From contig DEAP01000062.1 of assembly GCA_002348225.1 (NCBI GenBank), positions 1-14,645 of the forward strand: DNA of 14,645 nucleotides, read 5' to 3'. The notes beneath the pieces were generated by a model. The model saw only the letters and a program-made list of their open reading frames with translations, made no database searches and was not told the origin of the DNA. Source of the DNA: Dehalococcoidia bacterium UBA2979 (GTDB lineage: Bacteria; Chloroflexota; Dehalococcoidia; UBA2979). The first letter of the stretch is position 1. The number at the start of each line of letters is the position of its first letter. Both the position numbers and the translations under genes were made by a program. Shown here one piece after another: positions 1-8,065 of this stretch.

Positions 1-29
1 CCATGACACTTTCCATGACAGTTTGCCAT
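1..29 (-). CDS. possible start of a gene downstream of tRNA-Trp (partial)
   Basis: On the minus strand an ATG at 29-27 opens a frame reading MANCHGKCH before it leaves the window. A GGGG lies five bases upstream and could serve as a weak ribosome binding site. In many bacteria secE and nusG follow tRNA-Trp, so a gene here is expected, but nine codons cannot be assigned. The two Cys residues and the His residues recall a zinc-binding N-terminus, which is not typical of SecE. The frame may not be real. Confidence 0.22.
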
Positions 30-73
30 TTATTCCCCGTTTACCCTTGTAAAATAAGGGCTCGGAAAATGAA

Positions 74-149
74 TGGCAGGGGAGACAGGATTTGAACCCG
101 CGACCCTCGGTTTTGGAGACCGATGCTCTACCAACTGAGCTACTCCCCT
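74..149 (-). tRNA. tRNA-Trp (anticodon CCA)
   Basis: The reverse complement folds as a complete 76-base cloverleaf. It has a 7-base-pair acceptor stem (AGGGGAG with CTCCCCT), a D arm with GCTC/GAGC, an anticodon stem TCGGT/ACCGA around the loop CTCCAAA, and a T loop TTCAAAT. The anticodon CCA reads UGG (tryptophan). The discriminator base is G, as usual for bacterial tRNA-Trp, and the 3' CCA is encoded at 76-74. It lies 78 bases downstream of the phosphodiesterase gene on the same strand. tRNA-Trp is commonly placed just before secE-nusG, and the strand and position here would allow that beyond the window edge. Confidence 0.97.
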
Positions 150-187
150 AAGTCCCATTCCTGGCTTGCAGGCGATGAACCCTGTCG

Positions 188-216
188 ACTCTAGGGGTGA
201 ATTAACCGGAAGGCAA
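188..216 (-). promoter_or_regulatory. candidate sigma70-type promoter for tRNA-Trp
   Basis: On the minus strand TTGCCT (216-211) and TAGAGT (193-188) are separated by exactly 17 bases. Each matches four of six consensus positions. Transcription would begin near 181, giving a leader of roughly 30 bases before the tRNA. It sits in the short gap after the phosphodiesterase stop codon. This is a pattern match only. Confidence 0.33.
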
Positions 217-227
217 GTATTCAGCAG

Positions 228-962
228 TCAGGCTTTCTCGGCAATTCGTTTTATTTCGAGACTCGAATCACCACAAATCCCATCAACTCCGAGTTGAATA
301 GCCAATTGTATCTGCTCTTCTTTATTCACAGTCCACGTGAAAATTTGCTTGTCATGCGAATGAATTTTTTGAATGTGAGTCTCCGTCTCTGGTCTTTCCA
401 GTAGATCAACACTGACCGATATACCATCTAAGTCATGCCTCAGAGCGAAATCTAAACCGTCTAGGAGTGTAACGGGGCCATTGAGGGCTTGACCTGAGTT
501 AGCCGAAAAATTCAGTGCAATGTCCAATGCAGGGGATACTGATCTTAATTCTTTCACGACCCTCGGATAGAAACACCAGATTTTTGCGTTGTCATGGTGC
601 TTCGATGATTCGAGCACCTGCAAGATATTTGCGAGTTCGCGCTGGACCTTGATTTCGACTATTGGGACACAGTTAAGCGGAATCAAGTCAAGCGCCGTCT
701 CAAGGCTTGGGCAGATATGCGAAGCGGACGAGTCCTCTAAATTCTGTAGGTATTCGTACGTAATATCACTGATTCTGGGCTCACCCACAAGCTCCTTGAT
801 TGTCCCGTCGTGCACAAGAACCGGGATGCCATCCGCCGTTACTCTCACATCAAATTCGATGGCGTCAGCGCCGTTGCGCAGGGCACCATCGATACCCTCT
901 AGAGAATTTTCCGGATGGAATCCCATTTCAGTACGGTGTGAAATGATTAGCGGTTTTACCAT
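228..962 (-). CDS. glycerophosphodiester phosphodiesterase family protein
   Basis: A 244-residue GDPD-fold (TIM barrel) enzyme. The family hydrolyses glycerophosphodiesters such as glycerophosphocholine to sn-glycerol-3-phosphate and an alcohol, using a divalent metal. The signature is intact: His9-Arg10 followed by PENS (17-20), the metal pair Glu36 and Asp38 in IEFDVR, His51-Asp52 in VLVHDG, and Glu103/Lys105 in VEIKV. The C-terminal strand with TWTVN and GVDGICGD is also typical. There is no signal peptide, so it should act in the cytoplasm. The ATG at 962 has no clear ribosome binding site, but the conserved His lies only eight residues in, so the start is well bounded. It follows the PAC2-family gene by 33 bases and is probably co-transcribed with it. 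The lipid or alcohol specificity cannot be read from the sequence. Confidence 0.93.
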   Translation of the reverse strand: MVKPLIISHRTEMGFHPENSLEGIDGALRNGADAIEFDVRVTADGIPVLVHDGTIKELVGEPRISDITYEYLQNLEDSSASHICPSLETALDLIPLNCVPIVEIKVQRELANILQVLESSKHHDNAKIWCFYPRVVKELRSVSPALDIALNFSANSGQALNGPVTLLDGLDFALRHDLDGISVSVDLLERPETETHIQKIHSHDKQIFTWTVNKEEQIQLAIQLGVDGICGDSSLEIKRIAEKA

Positions 963-995
963 AAGACTGTATTTATCTCACATAAGGAAGGTACG

Positions 996-1913
996 CTAGT
1001 CACGGTTTGACCGAAGGAAATCTTCGAGCTCATCAATGATATCGTCACTCTCGGGTAGCTCTGGAGTATCTTGCAACTGCTTTGGTCGCGACAATTGGTT
1101 AGCTGCCGCGGCCTCATCATATCGAGATTCGAGCTGCTTCACATATTCTGCGGCTTCCCCTGAACCCGTTAAAGCCTCATGTATTCGGCTTTCGAATATT
1201 TCTAACTCGTCAGTCATACGCTCGTAATTAAAGTTTATGTTAAATGCGCTCCCCATTAATTCGAGTAAGGCACGTGAAATCCTAGGATTTTTCATTTCAG
1301 CTACGTAGTGAGGTGTTTGAATAAGTAGTGACGCGTTACTCCATTCGAGATCACGTACGGCCAAATTAAAAACACTCATAATCCCAACGTCGCCCTGATA
1401 TCGAGAGCTCTCCGGAATGTCTAGAGTGAACAATTCATCCCACCCGTGATCAGTTGCTGAGAGTTGAATAGGGGCGGGTCGCGTATGTGGTACGGCCGAT
1501 GGGAGAGCCCCTAGCGTCACTAGAGTTTTACATCCCAGTTGTTCAAGAAAGTTTATTGTCAGTTCCGTAAACCGGCGCCAGCGAAGGTTAGGTTCAATGG
1601 CTTCAAACAGGATAAAGTCTCTGCTGGCTCCTGGCGGACTGGCATAATAGAGGCGATTCTTTGGCCAAGTGATTTTTCGAAGACCTTGCTCATTTTTGAC
1701 TTGCGGTCTGGTCATAGTGAAATCATAGAATGGCTCAGATTCAAATTCGGCTATCGGGGTGGCATGCCATTCCTCAATCATGAAACGCACGGTATCCACT
1801 GTTTCACCAGATCGGTCTGTGAACCCCTGGAAGGCGGCAATGCAGATTGGGTCCTGCAGTATTGGCAGATCATCGAGGACCGTTAGAGTATTGCTCGAGT
1901 CTGAGTCAGTCAT
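996..1913 (-). CDS. PAC2 (proteasome assembly chaperone-like) family protein
   Basis: A 305-residue protein recognisable as the bacterial PAC2 family. It has an N-terminal segment about preventing or sensing substrate (FQGFTDRSGETVDTVRFM), the FDFT/YDFTMTRPQV strand, the GALPSAVPHTRPAP turn and the IQTPHYV strand. The C-terminal third (about 225-305) is helical and acidic, with a low-complexity tail rich in Asp, Glu and Pro. Eukaryotic PAC2 helps assemble proteasome alpha rings. The bacterial members are common in actinobacteria and Chloroflexota and their role is not established, so no function is claimed. No membrane segment or signal peptide is seen. It lies 33 bases upstream of the phosphodiesterase gene and 69 bases downstream of the GMC oxidoreductase gene, all on the same strand. 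Confidence 0.85.
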   Translation of the reverse strand: MTDSDSSNTLTVLDDLPILQDPICIAAFQGFTDRSGETVDTVRFMIEEWHATPIAEFESEPFYDFTMTRPQVKNEQGLRKITWPKNRLYYASPPGASRDFILFEAIEPNLRWRRFTELTINFLEQLGCKTLVTLGALPSAVPHTRPAPIQLSATDHGWDELFTLDIPESSRYQGDVGIMSVFNLAVRDLEWSNASLLIQTPHYVAEMKNPRISRALLELMGSAFNINFNYERMTDELEIFESRIHEALTGSGEAAEYVKQLESRYDEAAAANQLSRPKQLQDTPELPESDDIIDELEDFLRSNRD

Positions 1914-1982
1914 ATCAACATTCTATCCGCTAATGATCTTTAGAGTCGCCTTGCACACCGAACGCTATTTGAAACAATAGGT

Positions 1983-3560
1983 TTATTTTCCTTCCTTTAT
2001 GAAGTCCGCGATCCGTTCACCCATCACCATCACAGTCACATTAATATTGGCTCGGACACATTCGGCCATAATCGATGCATCCGCAACCCTGAGGCCACTC
2101 ACACCATGGACTAGCCCAAATTGATCCACAACCGCCATAGGGTCGGTTTCCGGCCCCATTTTTGCGGTGCAGGATATATGATGTCCGGTCCCTACGTTCT
2201 TCTTTATCCACGACTCAAGAGCCTCATCAGTCTCTAAGTCGGTGTCGTGTAGATCGGAGCGATGTTCAATGATGGCCGACATCGACGGATGGTTTTCCAA
2301 GTCGACTAACATGCGAATGCCTTCTCGGTACCGGCGCATGTCTTCGGGATGTTCGAGCATGTTGTAATTTAAGGCTGGAGCATCCAAGTAATTATCGGAC
2401 GTCAGTCGGAGTTCACCTTTTGAGAGTGCGAGATTAAGTCCAAGGCCGGCTGAGATGCCTATTGGGTCAATGAAACTCTCCCCCAGTCCCCCACCCGTGC
2501 CATTTTTTCGACTGGCAGCGTGCTGCATGTAGACAATCATGTCGTTGTCTAGGTCTGAACCCTCAGCCGTGTATCTGAGTAACACTTGGAGTCGCGGTTT
2601 CGACGCATCCAATTCGACAGATGGTTTCGTTTTCCAAGTCACCTGAGTCAGTGGATGATCTGCCAGATTCTGGCCTACCCCTGGAGAATCGAGGACGCAG
2701 TCGATAGCAAATTCATCCAAGTGCCCTTGTGGTCCGATTCCGGAAAGCATCAATATCTGCGGCGATGCTATGGCGCCGGCACAAAGTATCACTTCCTCTG
2801 CCTCTAAAAAGAAGCTCTCTTGACCTGAGACTGCGTTGACCCCGACCGCGATAGGGCGGTCACCAGTCGTATCAAAAACGATATTTTTGACTAACACTTC
2901 TGATCGAATGGTCAAATTTAATCGATGGCGTGACATGCTTAAATACCCGAGAGCAGTGGACCAGCGAATTCCATCAGGACTATTCAGTGGTAGCGGACCG
3001 ACTCCGGTTGTGTCCGGAGCATTGGCATCCTCACAGAAGTCGAACCCGTGATCGAGGCAAGCGTCGACAAATGCTCTCGAGCCTGGAAGCCATTGCTCCT
3101 CAGGGTATCGATGCAGGATTATTGGGCCGTTGCTGCCATGGAAATCCCCGGGGTCATCTTCATAGGTCCGATCAGTCTCAATCTTATTGAAGTAGGGTAT
3201 AAGTGAGGCGAAGTCCCATTGATCGTTTCCCCATTCTGCCCAGTCGTTGTAATCCTCTTCGATACCACGGAGGAAAATCGTTCCGTTTATAGCGCTAGAT
3301 CCACCAGTAACTTTCCCTCTAGGGATATCGATTACATTGCCGTCAATTGAAGTCGCCTGATACTGCCAATTATGAGGGCTATCCCAGATAGATTTTGTTG
3401 ATTTATATCCGTATTTGACTTCCTCAGGTAAGTCGTCAATATCTTTATAATCAGGACCGGCTTCGAGCAAGAGAACCGATACATTAGGATCCTCAGTCAG
3501 GCGTGTAGCTAGTATCGCTCCAGCTGATCCTGCCCCGACAATGATGTAATCATATTTCAT
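1983..3560 (-). CDS. GMC-family FAD oxidoreductase (choline dehydrogenase-like)
   Basis: A 525-residue glucose-methanol-choline oxidoreductase, which oxidises an alcohol to an aldehyde with FAD. The dinucleotide-binding GAGSAG lies at 9-14 and the ribose-binding Glu at 34. GMC signature 1 is at 81-99 (GKVTGGSSAINGT), and signature 2 is present as GAIASPQILMLSGIGP. The catalytic pair is probably His461 (GHHISCTAKMG) and Asn507 (ANINVTVM), as in choline dehydrogenases. The final helix GERIADFIKEG is typical. I chose the ATG at 3560 because GGAGGT lies eight bases upstream. A start seven codons earlier would put that site inside the gene and add residues before the FAD strand. No export signal is seen. 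The substrate is not determined. The gene stands between the flotillin-like and PAC2 genes. Confidence 0.94.
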   Translation of the reverse strand: MKYDYIIVGAGSAGAILATRLTEDPNVSVLLLEAGPDYKDIDDLPEEVKYGYKSTKSIWDSPHNWQYQATSIDGNVIDIPRGKVTGGSSAINGTIFLRGIEEDYNDWAEWGNDQWDFASLIPYFNKIETDRTYEDDPGDFHGSNGPIILHRYPEEQWLPGSRAFVDACLDHGFDFCEDANAPDTTGVGPLPLNSPDGIRWSTALGYLSMSRHRLNLTIRSEVLVKNIVFDTTGDRPIAVGVNAVSGQESFFLEAEEVILCAGAIASPQILMLSGIGPQGHLDEFAIDCVLDSPGVGQNLADHPLTQVTWKTKPSVELDASKPRLQVLLRYTAEGSDLDNDMIVYMQHAASRKNGTGGGLGESFIDPIGISAGLGLNLALSKGELRLTSDNYLDAPALNYNMLEHPEDMRRYREGIRMLVDLENHPSMSAIIEHRSDLHDTDLETDEALESWIKKNVGTGHHISCTAKMGPETDPMAVVDQFGLVHGVSGLRVADASIMAECVRANINVTVMVMGERIADFIKEGK

Positions 3561-3568
3561 AGCTAACC

Positions 3569-3574
3569 ACCTCC
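3569..3574 (-). promoter_or_regulatory. strong ribosome binding site that sets the GMC oxidoreductase start
   Basis: The minus strand reads GGAGGT here, eight bases before the ATG at 3560. It is one of the clearest Shine-Dalgarno sites in the window and argues against the in-frame ATG at 3581, which would lie upstream of it. Confidence 0.75.
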
Positions 3575-3727
3575 AAGACATGGTACTCGTACATGAAGAA
3601 TTTCAGGGTTGTTGCTAGCGTCGATTTTTTGGATCATTCGCCTCGCCGGCAACTTTAACTCAGTTTGATCCGACGAATCCGGTTTTATGGGCTGAATACG
3701 ATACCGATGAGTTCGGATAGGCTGTTC

Positions 3728-5233
3728 TTACTCTGGCTCGTAGGTATCCGCGTTATCTGAACGACTAGATTCGATTTGATCAAGCCGACTGTTGAGAGCG
3801 TGGATGATATTTACCAGTTCTGTACTGGGTGCCTGACTCTCCGTTTCCTGACCATCTTCAGCGATGGATCCTAAAAACTCAGGGAGCTTAATCCCTACGT
3901 TCTCAGTCAGTTTATGAAGCGGGGGCAGCGATCCGGCCAGGCTTGAAAGGAAATTGGCTGTCGAATTATTGCCACCTGATTTGCCACCCGCAGGATCCCA
4001 CACGGTAACTTGATCGATTTTCAGGTTAGATATCGCTTTGACCTGTTCCTCTACCAGCTTTGGTAGCTGTTCCGTGACCATCAACAGAGAAGCAAGTTCA
4101 GGGGTTCCTCCGGCATTAGCGACCATTTCGCCAATACCTTCAGCACGTTTTGTGAGCTGTGCCAAAAGACCGAGGGCTTCCGCTTCCATGATAGAAAGTT
4201 GGCCGTCAGCCTCACCTTGGGCGATTCTCCGAATACGATCGGCCTCAGCATCGGCCAGAGTTCTTACTTTCTCTCGTTCGATCTCAGCCGGGACAACTAT
4301 GTCCGCATACTGACTGGCTTTTTCGCGATCCGCCCGTTGCTTTTCGGCTGTTTCTTCAGCTTTGTATGCTTCTTCTTCAGCTCTAGCAGTCGTTACTCTT
4401 TCAGCGGCAGTTGCGGCGCGCTCTGCCTCTGCTTCTGACTGCCTTCTGTTAGAGTCTGAATTAGCGATAGTTACTTGGGCAGTATTTTCGCCCTCTGTTG
4501 CCGTTGCGTTTGCTGCAGCGACCTGTACACGCTGCTCTCGCTGCGCTTCGGCCGCACCGATTTCACCGTCTCTTTGTCTTTGGGCAACTTGGACTTTTGC
4601 GTCATTCACCGCACGGGCGGCTGCCTCTTGCCCGAGGGCGTCAATGTATCCTGACTCATCAGTTACATCCTGAATGTTGACGTTGATGAGCCTGAGTCCT
4701 ACTTTTTGTAGTTCAACCTCCACAGATTCGGTGATGTTATCGACAAGCTGTTCTCGATCGGTATTGATTTGTTCGATAGGCATGGTGGCTATCACGACTC
4801 TCATTTGACCGAAAATAATATCCCTAGCAAGTTCTTCAATTTCTTCGAGGCGAAGCGCGAGCAAACGTTCCGCGGCATTTTGTATAACCGCTTGTTCAGT
4901 GGATATACCAACGGTGAACGTTGCAGGAGTGTTAACCCTGATGTTCTGTTGGGACAACGCACCCTCTAATCTGATTTCAATAGGCAGTGGTGTCAGGTCT
5001 AGATATTGGTAGTCTTGGACGATCGGCCAGACAAGTTTTCCACCACCATGTATACAGAGGGCTGATTCAGTTCCACCGATCATCCCATAAACGACGAGTA
5101 TCTTGTCGGATGGACATCGCTTATAAATGAACGCGAAAAATATAAGTGATAGTAAAAGGATTGCTACAATTACCGCAATAAGAATAATCAGCATAGTGGT
5201 CTCATTTCTGGCTGCCCAATTGGGGTGGTCCAT
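3728..5233 (-). CDS. flotillin-like SPFH-domain membrane protein
   Basis: A 501-residue flotillin/YqiK-type protein, a scaffold of ordered membrane microdomains in the inner membrane. One hydrophobic segment spans about 14-37 and is followed by the basic YKR. An SPFH (band 7) domain covers about 38-210, with CIHGGGKLVWPIVQDYQYL and the GLRLINVNIQDVTD strand. A long Ala/Glu/Arg-rich coiled coil runs from about 210 to 345, including the AEADRIRRIAQGEADGQ region. The C-terminal part is less ordered and ends in an acidic, Ser-rich tail. The start is uncertain: ATG 5233 gives 13 hydrophilic residues before the membrane segment, while ATG 5194 would begin exactly at it, as many flotillins do. Neither has a strong ribosome binding site. 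No NfeD-type partner gene is adjacent. Confidence 0.92.
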   Translation of the reverse strand: MDHPNWAARNETTMLIILIAVIVAILLLSLIFFAFIYKRCPSDKILVVYGMIGGTESALCIHGGGKLVWPIVQDYQYLDLTPLPIEIRLEGALSQQNIRVNTPATFTVGISTEQAVIQNAAERLLALRLEEIEELARDIIFGQMRVVIATMPIEQINTDREQLVDNITESVEVELQKVGLRLINVNIQDVTDESGYIDALGQEAAARAVNDAKVQVAQRQRDGEIGAAEAQREQRVQVAAANATATEGENTAQVTIANSDSNRRQSEAEAERAATAAERVTTARAEEEAYKAEETAEKQRADREKASQYADIVVPAEIEREKVRTLADAEADRIRRIAQGEADGQLSIMEAEALGLLAQLTKRAEGIGEMVANAGGTPELASLLMVTEQLPKLVEEQVKAISNLKIDQVTVWDPAGGKSGGNNSTANFLSSLAGSLPPLHKLTENVGIKLPEFLGSIAEDGQETESQAPSTELVNIIHALNSRLDQIESSRSDNADTYEPE

Positions 5234-5315
5234 ACATCTGTAGTTCGATATTACCTTATAAAATTGAATCTCAGTTATTTGGGAGCGAAGTAGGGCGGGA
5301 AGGCTGAGTGTTGAT

Positions 5316-6569
5316 TCAGAGAGCTTTCTGCCAGAGCGATCTTCGCGTGAACGCTAAAAATAAGGCTGAGCACATAACCACAAAACCGAAGGCCGAGAGG
5401 GTTCCTCCTGCGGACAGGAAATTTCTCAGTATCCATATGATCAGAGACGATAACGGGGCCATTCCAGCCATGGTAAACACATTCATGCCCATTACACGTG
5501 CCATGAAGTCAGGTGACGTATTTTCCTGTAACAACGTTCGCTGCGTTGTCATCAAAATGCCTCCGCAAAGCCCCCATATTGGTAGAAATATGAGAGTAAG
5601 CAGAGCTAATTCTGAGTAGCCGATGAACATCAATCCCGGACCAAAGCAGTTTATCGCGAAGAGGAAGAAACGACCCTTGCTGGTGAAATTCTTTTTATTC
5701 GCGATGTACAACGTCGAGACGATCATCCCAGCGGACATAAGTCCGAACATTAAAGAAGTGCTTGCGGCGTTGAGCCCGAGTTGATCTCGACCGATCTCTG
5801 GAGTCAAAGTTCCGTAAGCTCCGCCGCCTATACCGGTGATGAATCCGGCGATGGTCAGGCTTCGCAACGGCTCGTTAGCAAAGCAATATCGAATGCCTGA
5901 ACCGATATCTGGGATCATTTGTGAGAATAGCTGCGTGGTTTCCGATCGGGCTCCAAGGTCGTAACGCATTAGGACGAAAAGCAACCCACTGATTCCTACT
6001 AAGACAGCCCACGAACAAAAAGCTGGGCCGCTACCGACTGTTTCGATGAGGCCACCACCCAGGATTGCTCCAATTATCATGCTCGCCATCATTCCTAAGT
6101 TCTGAATTGCGACGCCGGAAGATAAGAGTTCTGGTGGCACAATTCGGGGCACCATTGCCTGGAATACTGGCATCGACGCGGCACCAGCCGCTCCGAGACA
6201 TAACGACATAATCACAGCTGGATACAAGCTGAGGCTGTCGGCAAGCAACAGTAGGCCGGTTATGAGTAATAGAGCGGCGGTGATACCACTCAGAACAACA
6301 CAATAGATCCGATGATTGGTCCGATCTGCAATTGCTCCGGCAGGAAGAGCAAACAGAAATCCAGGAGCTGCGGTAGCGAATCCTAAAAGCGGCACACTCC
6401 AAGTCACGTCACCGATATTTGGGGCATGCCAAAGAAAAGCAAATCGCACCGCACCGTTCACGAGCAGAATTACGAATTGTGCGATCCAGAATATACGGAA
6501 GGACGGCAGAGCCAGCACTTGCGCGATAGGACTGCTTGTCTCTGTGTCAGGCTCGGAGGAGATTGTCAA
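5316..6569 (-). CDS. major facilitator superfamily transporter (EntS/MFS_3-like)
   Basis: A 417-residue polytopic membrane protein with about twelve hydrophobic segments and a short cytoplasmic N-terminus, the usual size for a 12-helix MFS carrier. The loop between helices 2 and 3 carries PAGAIADRTNHR, a version of MFS motif A. The N-terminal ALPSFRIFWIAQF is typical of the MFS_3 group, which includes enterobactin and drug exporters. Export is therefore the likelier direction; the substrate is unknown. The frame begins with TTG at 6569, with no ATG in the first helix and no convincing ribosome binding site, so the start is the weakest part of the call. It lies 60 bases downstream of the nucleoside hydrolase gene and 82 bases upstream of the flotillin-like gene, on the same strand. 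Confidence 0.88.
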   Translation of the reverse strand: MTISSEPDTETSSPIAQVLALPSFRIFWIAQFVILLVNGAVRFAFLWHAPNIGDVTWSVPLLGFATAAPGFLFALPAGAIADRTNHRIYCVVLSGITAALLLITGLLLLADSLSLYPAVIMSLCLGAAGAASMPVFQAMVPRIVPPELLSSGVAIQNLGMMASMIIGAILGGGLIETVGSGPAFCSWAVLVGISGLLFVLMRYDLGARSETTQLFSQMIPDIGSGIRYCFANEPLRSLTIAGFITGIGGGAYGTLTPEIGRDQLGLNAASTSLMFGLMSAGMIVSTLYIANKKNFTSKGRFFLFAINCFGPGLMFIGYSELALLTLIFLPIWGLCGGILMTTQRTLLQENTSPDFMARVMGMNVFTMAGMAPLSSLIIWILRNFLSAGGTLSAFGFVVMCSALFLAFTRRSLWQKAL

Positions 6570-6629
6570 ATTAGTATATCCAGTTGTGTAGTCAATTGAC
6601 GAAACGCTAACACACTTTTCTAGATTGGA

Positions 6630-7601
6630 CTAACTCAAGGCAGATTGGATTGCAGTGATGGCTGAGTCGATATCAACGTCGTAAGCAACATCCATGTTTG
6701 CCTCACGAGTGGTCCGACGTTCGTCCACCACTGTCTGTCCTCGGGTTAGGTCGCCTTGTAGTTCGACCATCACGTGTCGTGATTTAAACCCGAACAGTTC
6801 CCTGTGAGAAACCGCCAAGACAGCGGACGGGTCATGCATTGGAACATCGAAAACCCCAGAACCAGAGGCAATTAAATGCTGGTACGACTGTAGCAGAGTG
6901 ATAGCTGCTGAACTTATGGGATTTGTCTTGTCCAGAAGTGCTCCATGCCGCTCTCCCATCAGGACCTGATGGGTTAGATTCAGGCCGACCATCTCGAGTG
7001 GTACCGTAGACTTGAATACGATATCTGCAGCCTCCGGGTCGGCAAAAATATTGAATTCTGCAGAGGCCGTCACATTACCGGAACCGAATGCGCTTCCACC
7101 CATGAACGTGATGCCACCTATATATTCAGCGACCTGCGGGTGCTGTCTGAGTAGCAGCGCGACATTGGTCAACGGCCCAAGTGCGATCAGTCTGGTTCCT
7201 GGATTACGAAGAAAATGTTGATTCAAAAATGTGACGGCATCATCTGTCCTAATCTGTGTAGTGGGCTGTGACAGATGAAGATTGCCGAGACCGGTGTCGC
7301 CGTGGACATGTTCGGCTGTGACGTGGTCTCCTCCTAGCGGTCCCGCAGCCCCTTGATGCACCGGCACCCTCAAATCCAGTAATTCACAGAGGGATAAGGC
7401 GTTATTTGTGGTGTGCTCAATTGGAACATTGCCAGCCACCGTTGTGATGCCTGCGATAGCGGTATATTTAGCGGCTACCATTAGTGCTAAGGCATCGTCG
7501 ATTCCTGGATCGCAGTCGATTAGTACGGGAATTCTGTCATGTGGTGCCGAGGGTTTCATTGCTGCGATACTACAGCATTCTTTTGATACTATACGAGCCA
7601 T
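6630..7601 (-). CDS. inosine-uridine preferring nucleoside hydrolase family protein
   Basis: A member of the nucleoside hydrolase family, which cleaves the N-glycosidic bond of ribonucleosides to a base and ribose. The calcium-binding signature IDCDPGIDDALAL is at 28-40. The central ALGPLTNVALLL and the FMGGSAFGSGNVT active-site segment follow, with the AEFNIFADPEAA loop, and the C-terminal MHDPSAV carries a further metal Asp. The length (323 residues from this start) fits the family. I chose ATG 7601 because GGTGGTGA lies just upstream. GTG 7610 and ATG 7559 are in frame, and the latter would still keep the whole domain. No signal peptide is seen. The gene is divergent from the VOC-UGSC cassette, so both may share a control region. 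It could salvage nucleosides; the base preference cannot be read. Confidence 0.93.
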   Translation of the reverse strand: MARIVSKECCSIAAMKPSAPHDRIPVLIDCDPGIDDALALMVAAKYTAIAGITTVAGNVPIEHTTNNALSLCELLDLRVPVHQGAAGPLGGDHVTAEHVHGDTGLGNLHLSQPTTQIRTDDAVTFLNQHFLRNPGTRLIALGPLTNVALLLRQHPQVAEYIGGITFMGGSAFGSGNVTASAEFNIFADPEAADIVFKSTVPLEMVGLNLTHQVLMGERHGALLDKTNPISSAAITLLQSYQHLIASGSGVFDVPMHDPSAVLAVSHRELFGFKSRHVMVELQGDLTRGQTVVDERRTTREANMDVAYDVDIDSAITAIQSALS

Positions 7602-7602
7602 G

Positions 7603-7617
7603 GTCACCACCGGTGAC
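7603..7617. repeat. perfect inverted repeat between divergent genes
   Basis: GTCACC and GGTGAC form 6-base arms around a 3-base spacer, and the core CACCGGTG (7608-7615) is itself an 8-base palindrome. It lies between the nucleoside hydrolase start and the VOC-UGSC cassette, where an operator would be expected. Part of it may instead serve as the hydrolase ribosome binding site. No regulator gene is adjacent. Confidence 0.35.
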
Positions 7618-7653
7618 GCTCGAATTAACCATGTGTTCGCTTAATAACATAAT

Positions 7654-7659
7654 TAAGGA
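7654..7659 (+). promoter_or_regulatory. ribosome binding site of the VOC gene
   Basis: TAAGGA lies seven bases before the ATG at 7667 and supports that start as the first translation start of the four-gene cassette. Confidence 0.65.
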
Positions 7660-7666
7660 CTGCTGA

Positions 7667-8065
7667 ATGGGTATTGCGCTGAAGAAGACAGCTGTTGACG
7701 TTGGTATCGTTACCAATAACCCGGAAGAAATGTTGAGTTTTTATCGAGACCTGCTGGGATTTAGGTTCGAGGGAACTCTTGAGACCCCCGGTAGAGTTAT
7801 GTATCGACTTTGGTGTGGAGATAGTCTTATCAAAATCCTTCATCATGAAGAGGGACTGGATGAAGTTGCAGCACCTGGTGGAATCAAGGGTGCCACTGGC
7901 TACCGATATTGGACGATCTCCGTCAGCAATCTGGATGAGATAACCCAAGAGTGTGCTGATGCTGGTTACTCGATTCCAGTTCCGGCGACCGAAATTCGAC
8001 CTGGAGTCCGGATATCTATGGTTGAGGACCCGGACGGCAACTGGGTCGAATTTTTGGAGAACTAG
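7667..8065 (+). CDS. VOC superfamily (glyoxalase/bleomycin resistance fold) protein
   Basis: A 132-residue single VOC domain of two beta-alpha-beta-beta-beta modules. Recognisable parts are DVGIVTNNPEEMLSFYRDLLGF (split by the first helix) near the N-terminus, ISVSNLDEITQECADAGY in the second module, and MVEDPDGNWVEFLE at the end. VOC enzymes use paired metal ligands. Glu128 is in the usual final position, but the usual His ligands at the starts of the modules are not evident (Asp11 and a Tyr/Trp stand there), so glyoxalase activity should not be assumed. A ribosome binding site TAAGGA precedes the ATG. Its stop codon directly abuts the start codon of the next gene, which indicates translational coupling and a shared task. 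It is the first gene of the selenoprotein cassette. Confidence 0.9.
   Translation: MGIALKKTAVDVGIVTNNPEEMLSFYRDLLGFRFEGTLETPGRVMYRLWCGDSLIKILHHEEGLDEVAAPGGIKGATGYRYWTISVSNLDEITQECADAGYSIPVPATEIRPGVRISMVEDPDGNWVEFLEN

Noticed and set aside
44..60. Hairpin CCCTT/AAGGG downstream of tRNA-Trp as a terminator
   Set aside because: The stem has only five pairs and no T-run follows on the minus strand. It may be a processing structure at most.
4038..4673. Several long open frames opposite the flotillin coiled coil
   Set aside because: They mirror the Ala/Glu-rich repeats of the coiled coil as Ser/Ala/Cys-rich shadows and lack recognisable domains.
6031..6402. Open frame of 123 codons overlapping the MFS gene in another frame
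   Set aside because: The translation is rich in Ser, Cys and Arg with no domain pattern, and it lies wholly inside a well-supported membrane protein gene.
6573..6600. TTGACT and TATACT upstream of the MFS gene as a promoter
   Set aside because: The two boxes are only 11 bases apart, which is too close for a sigma70 promoter.
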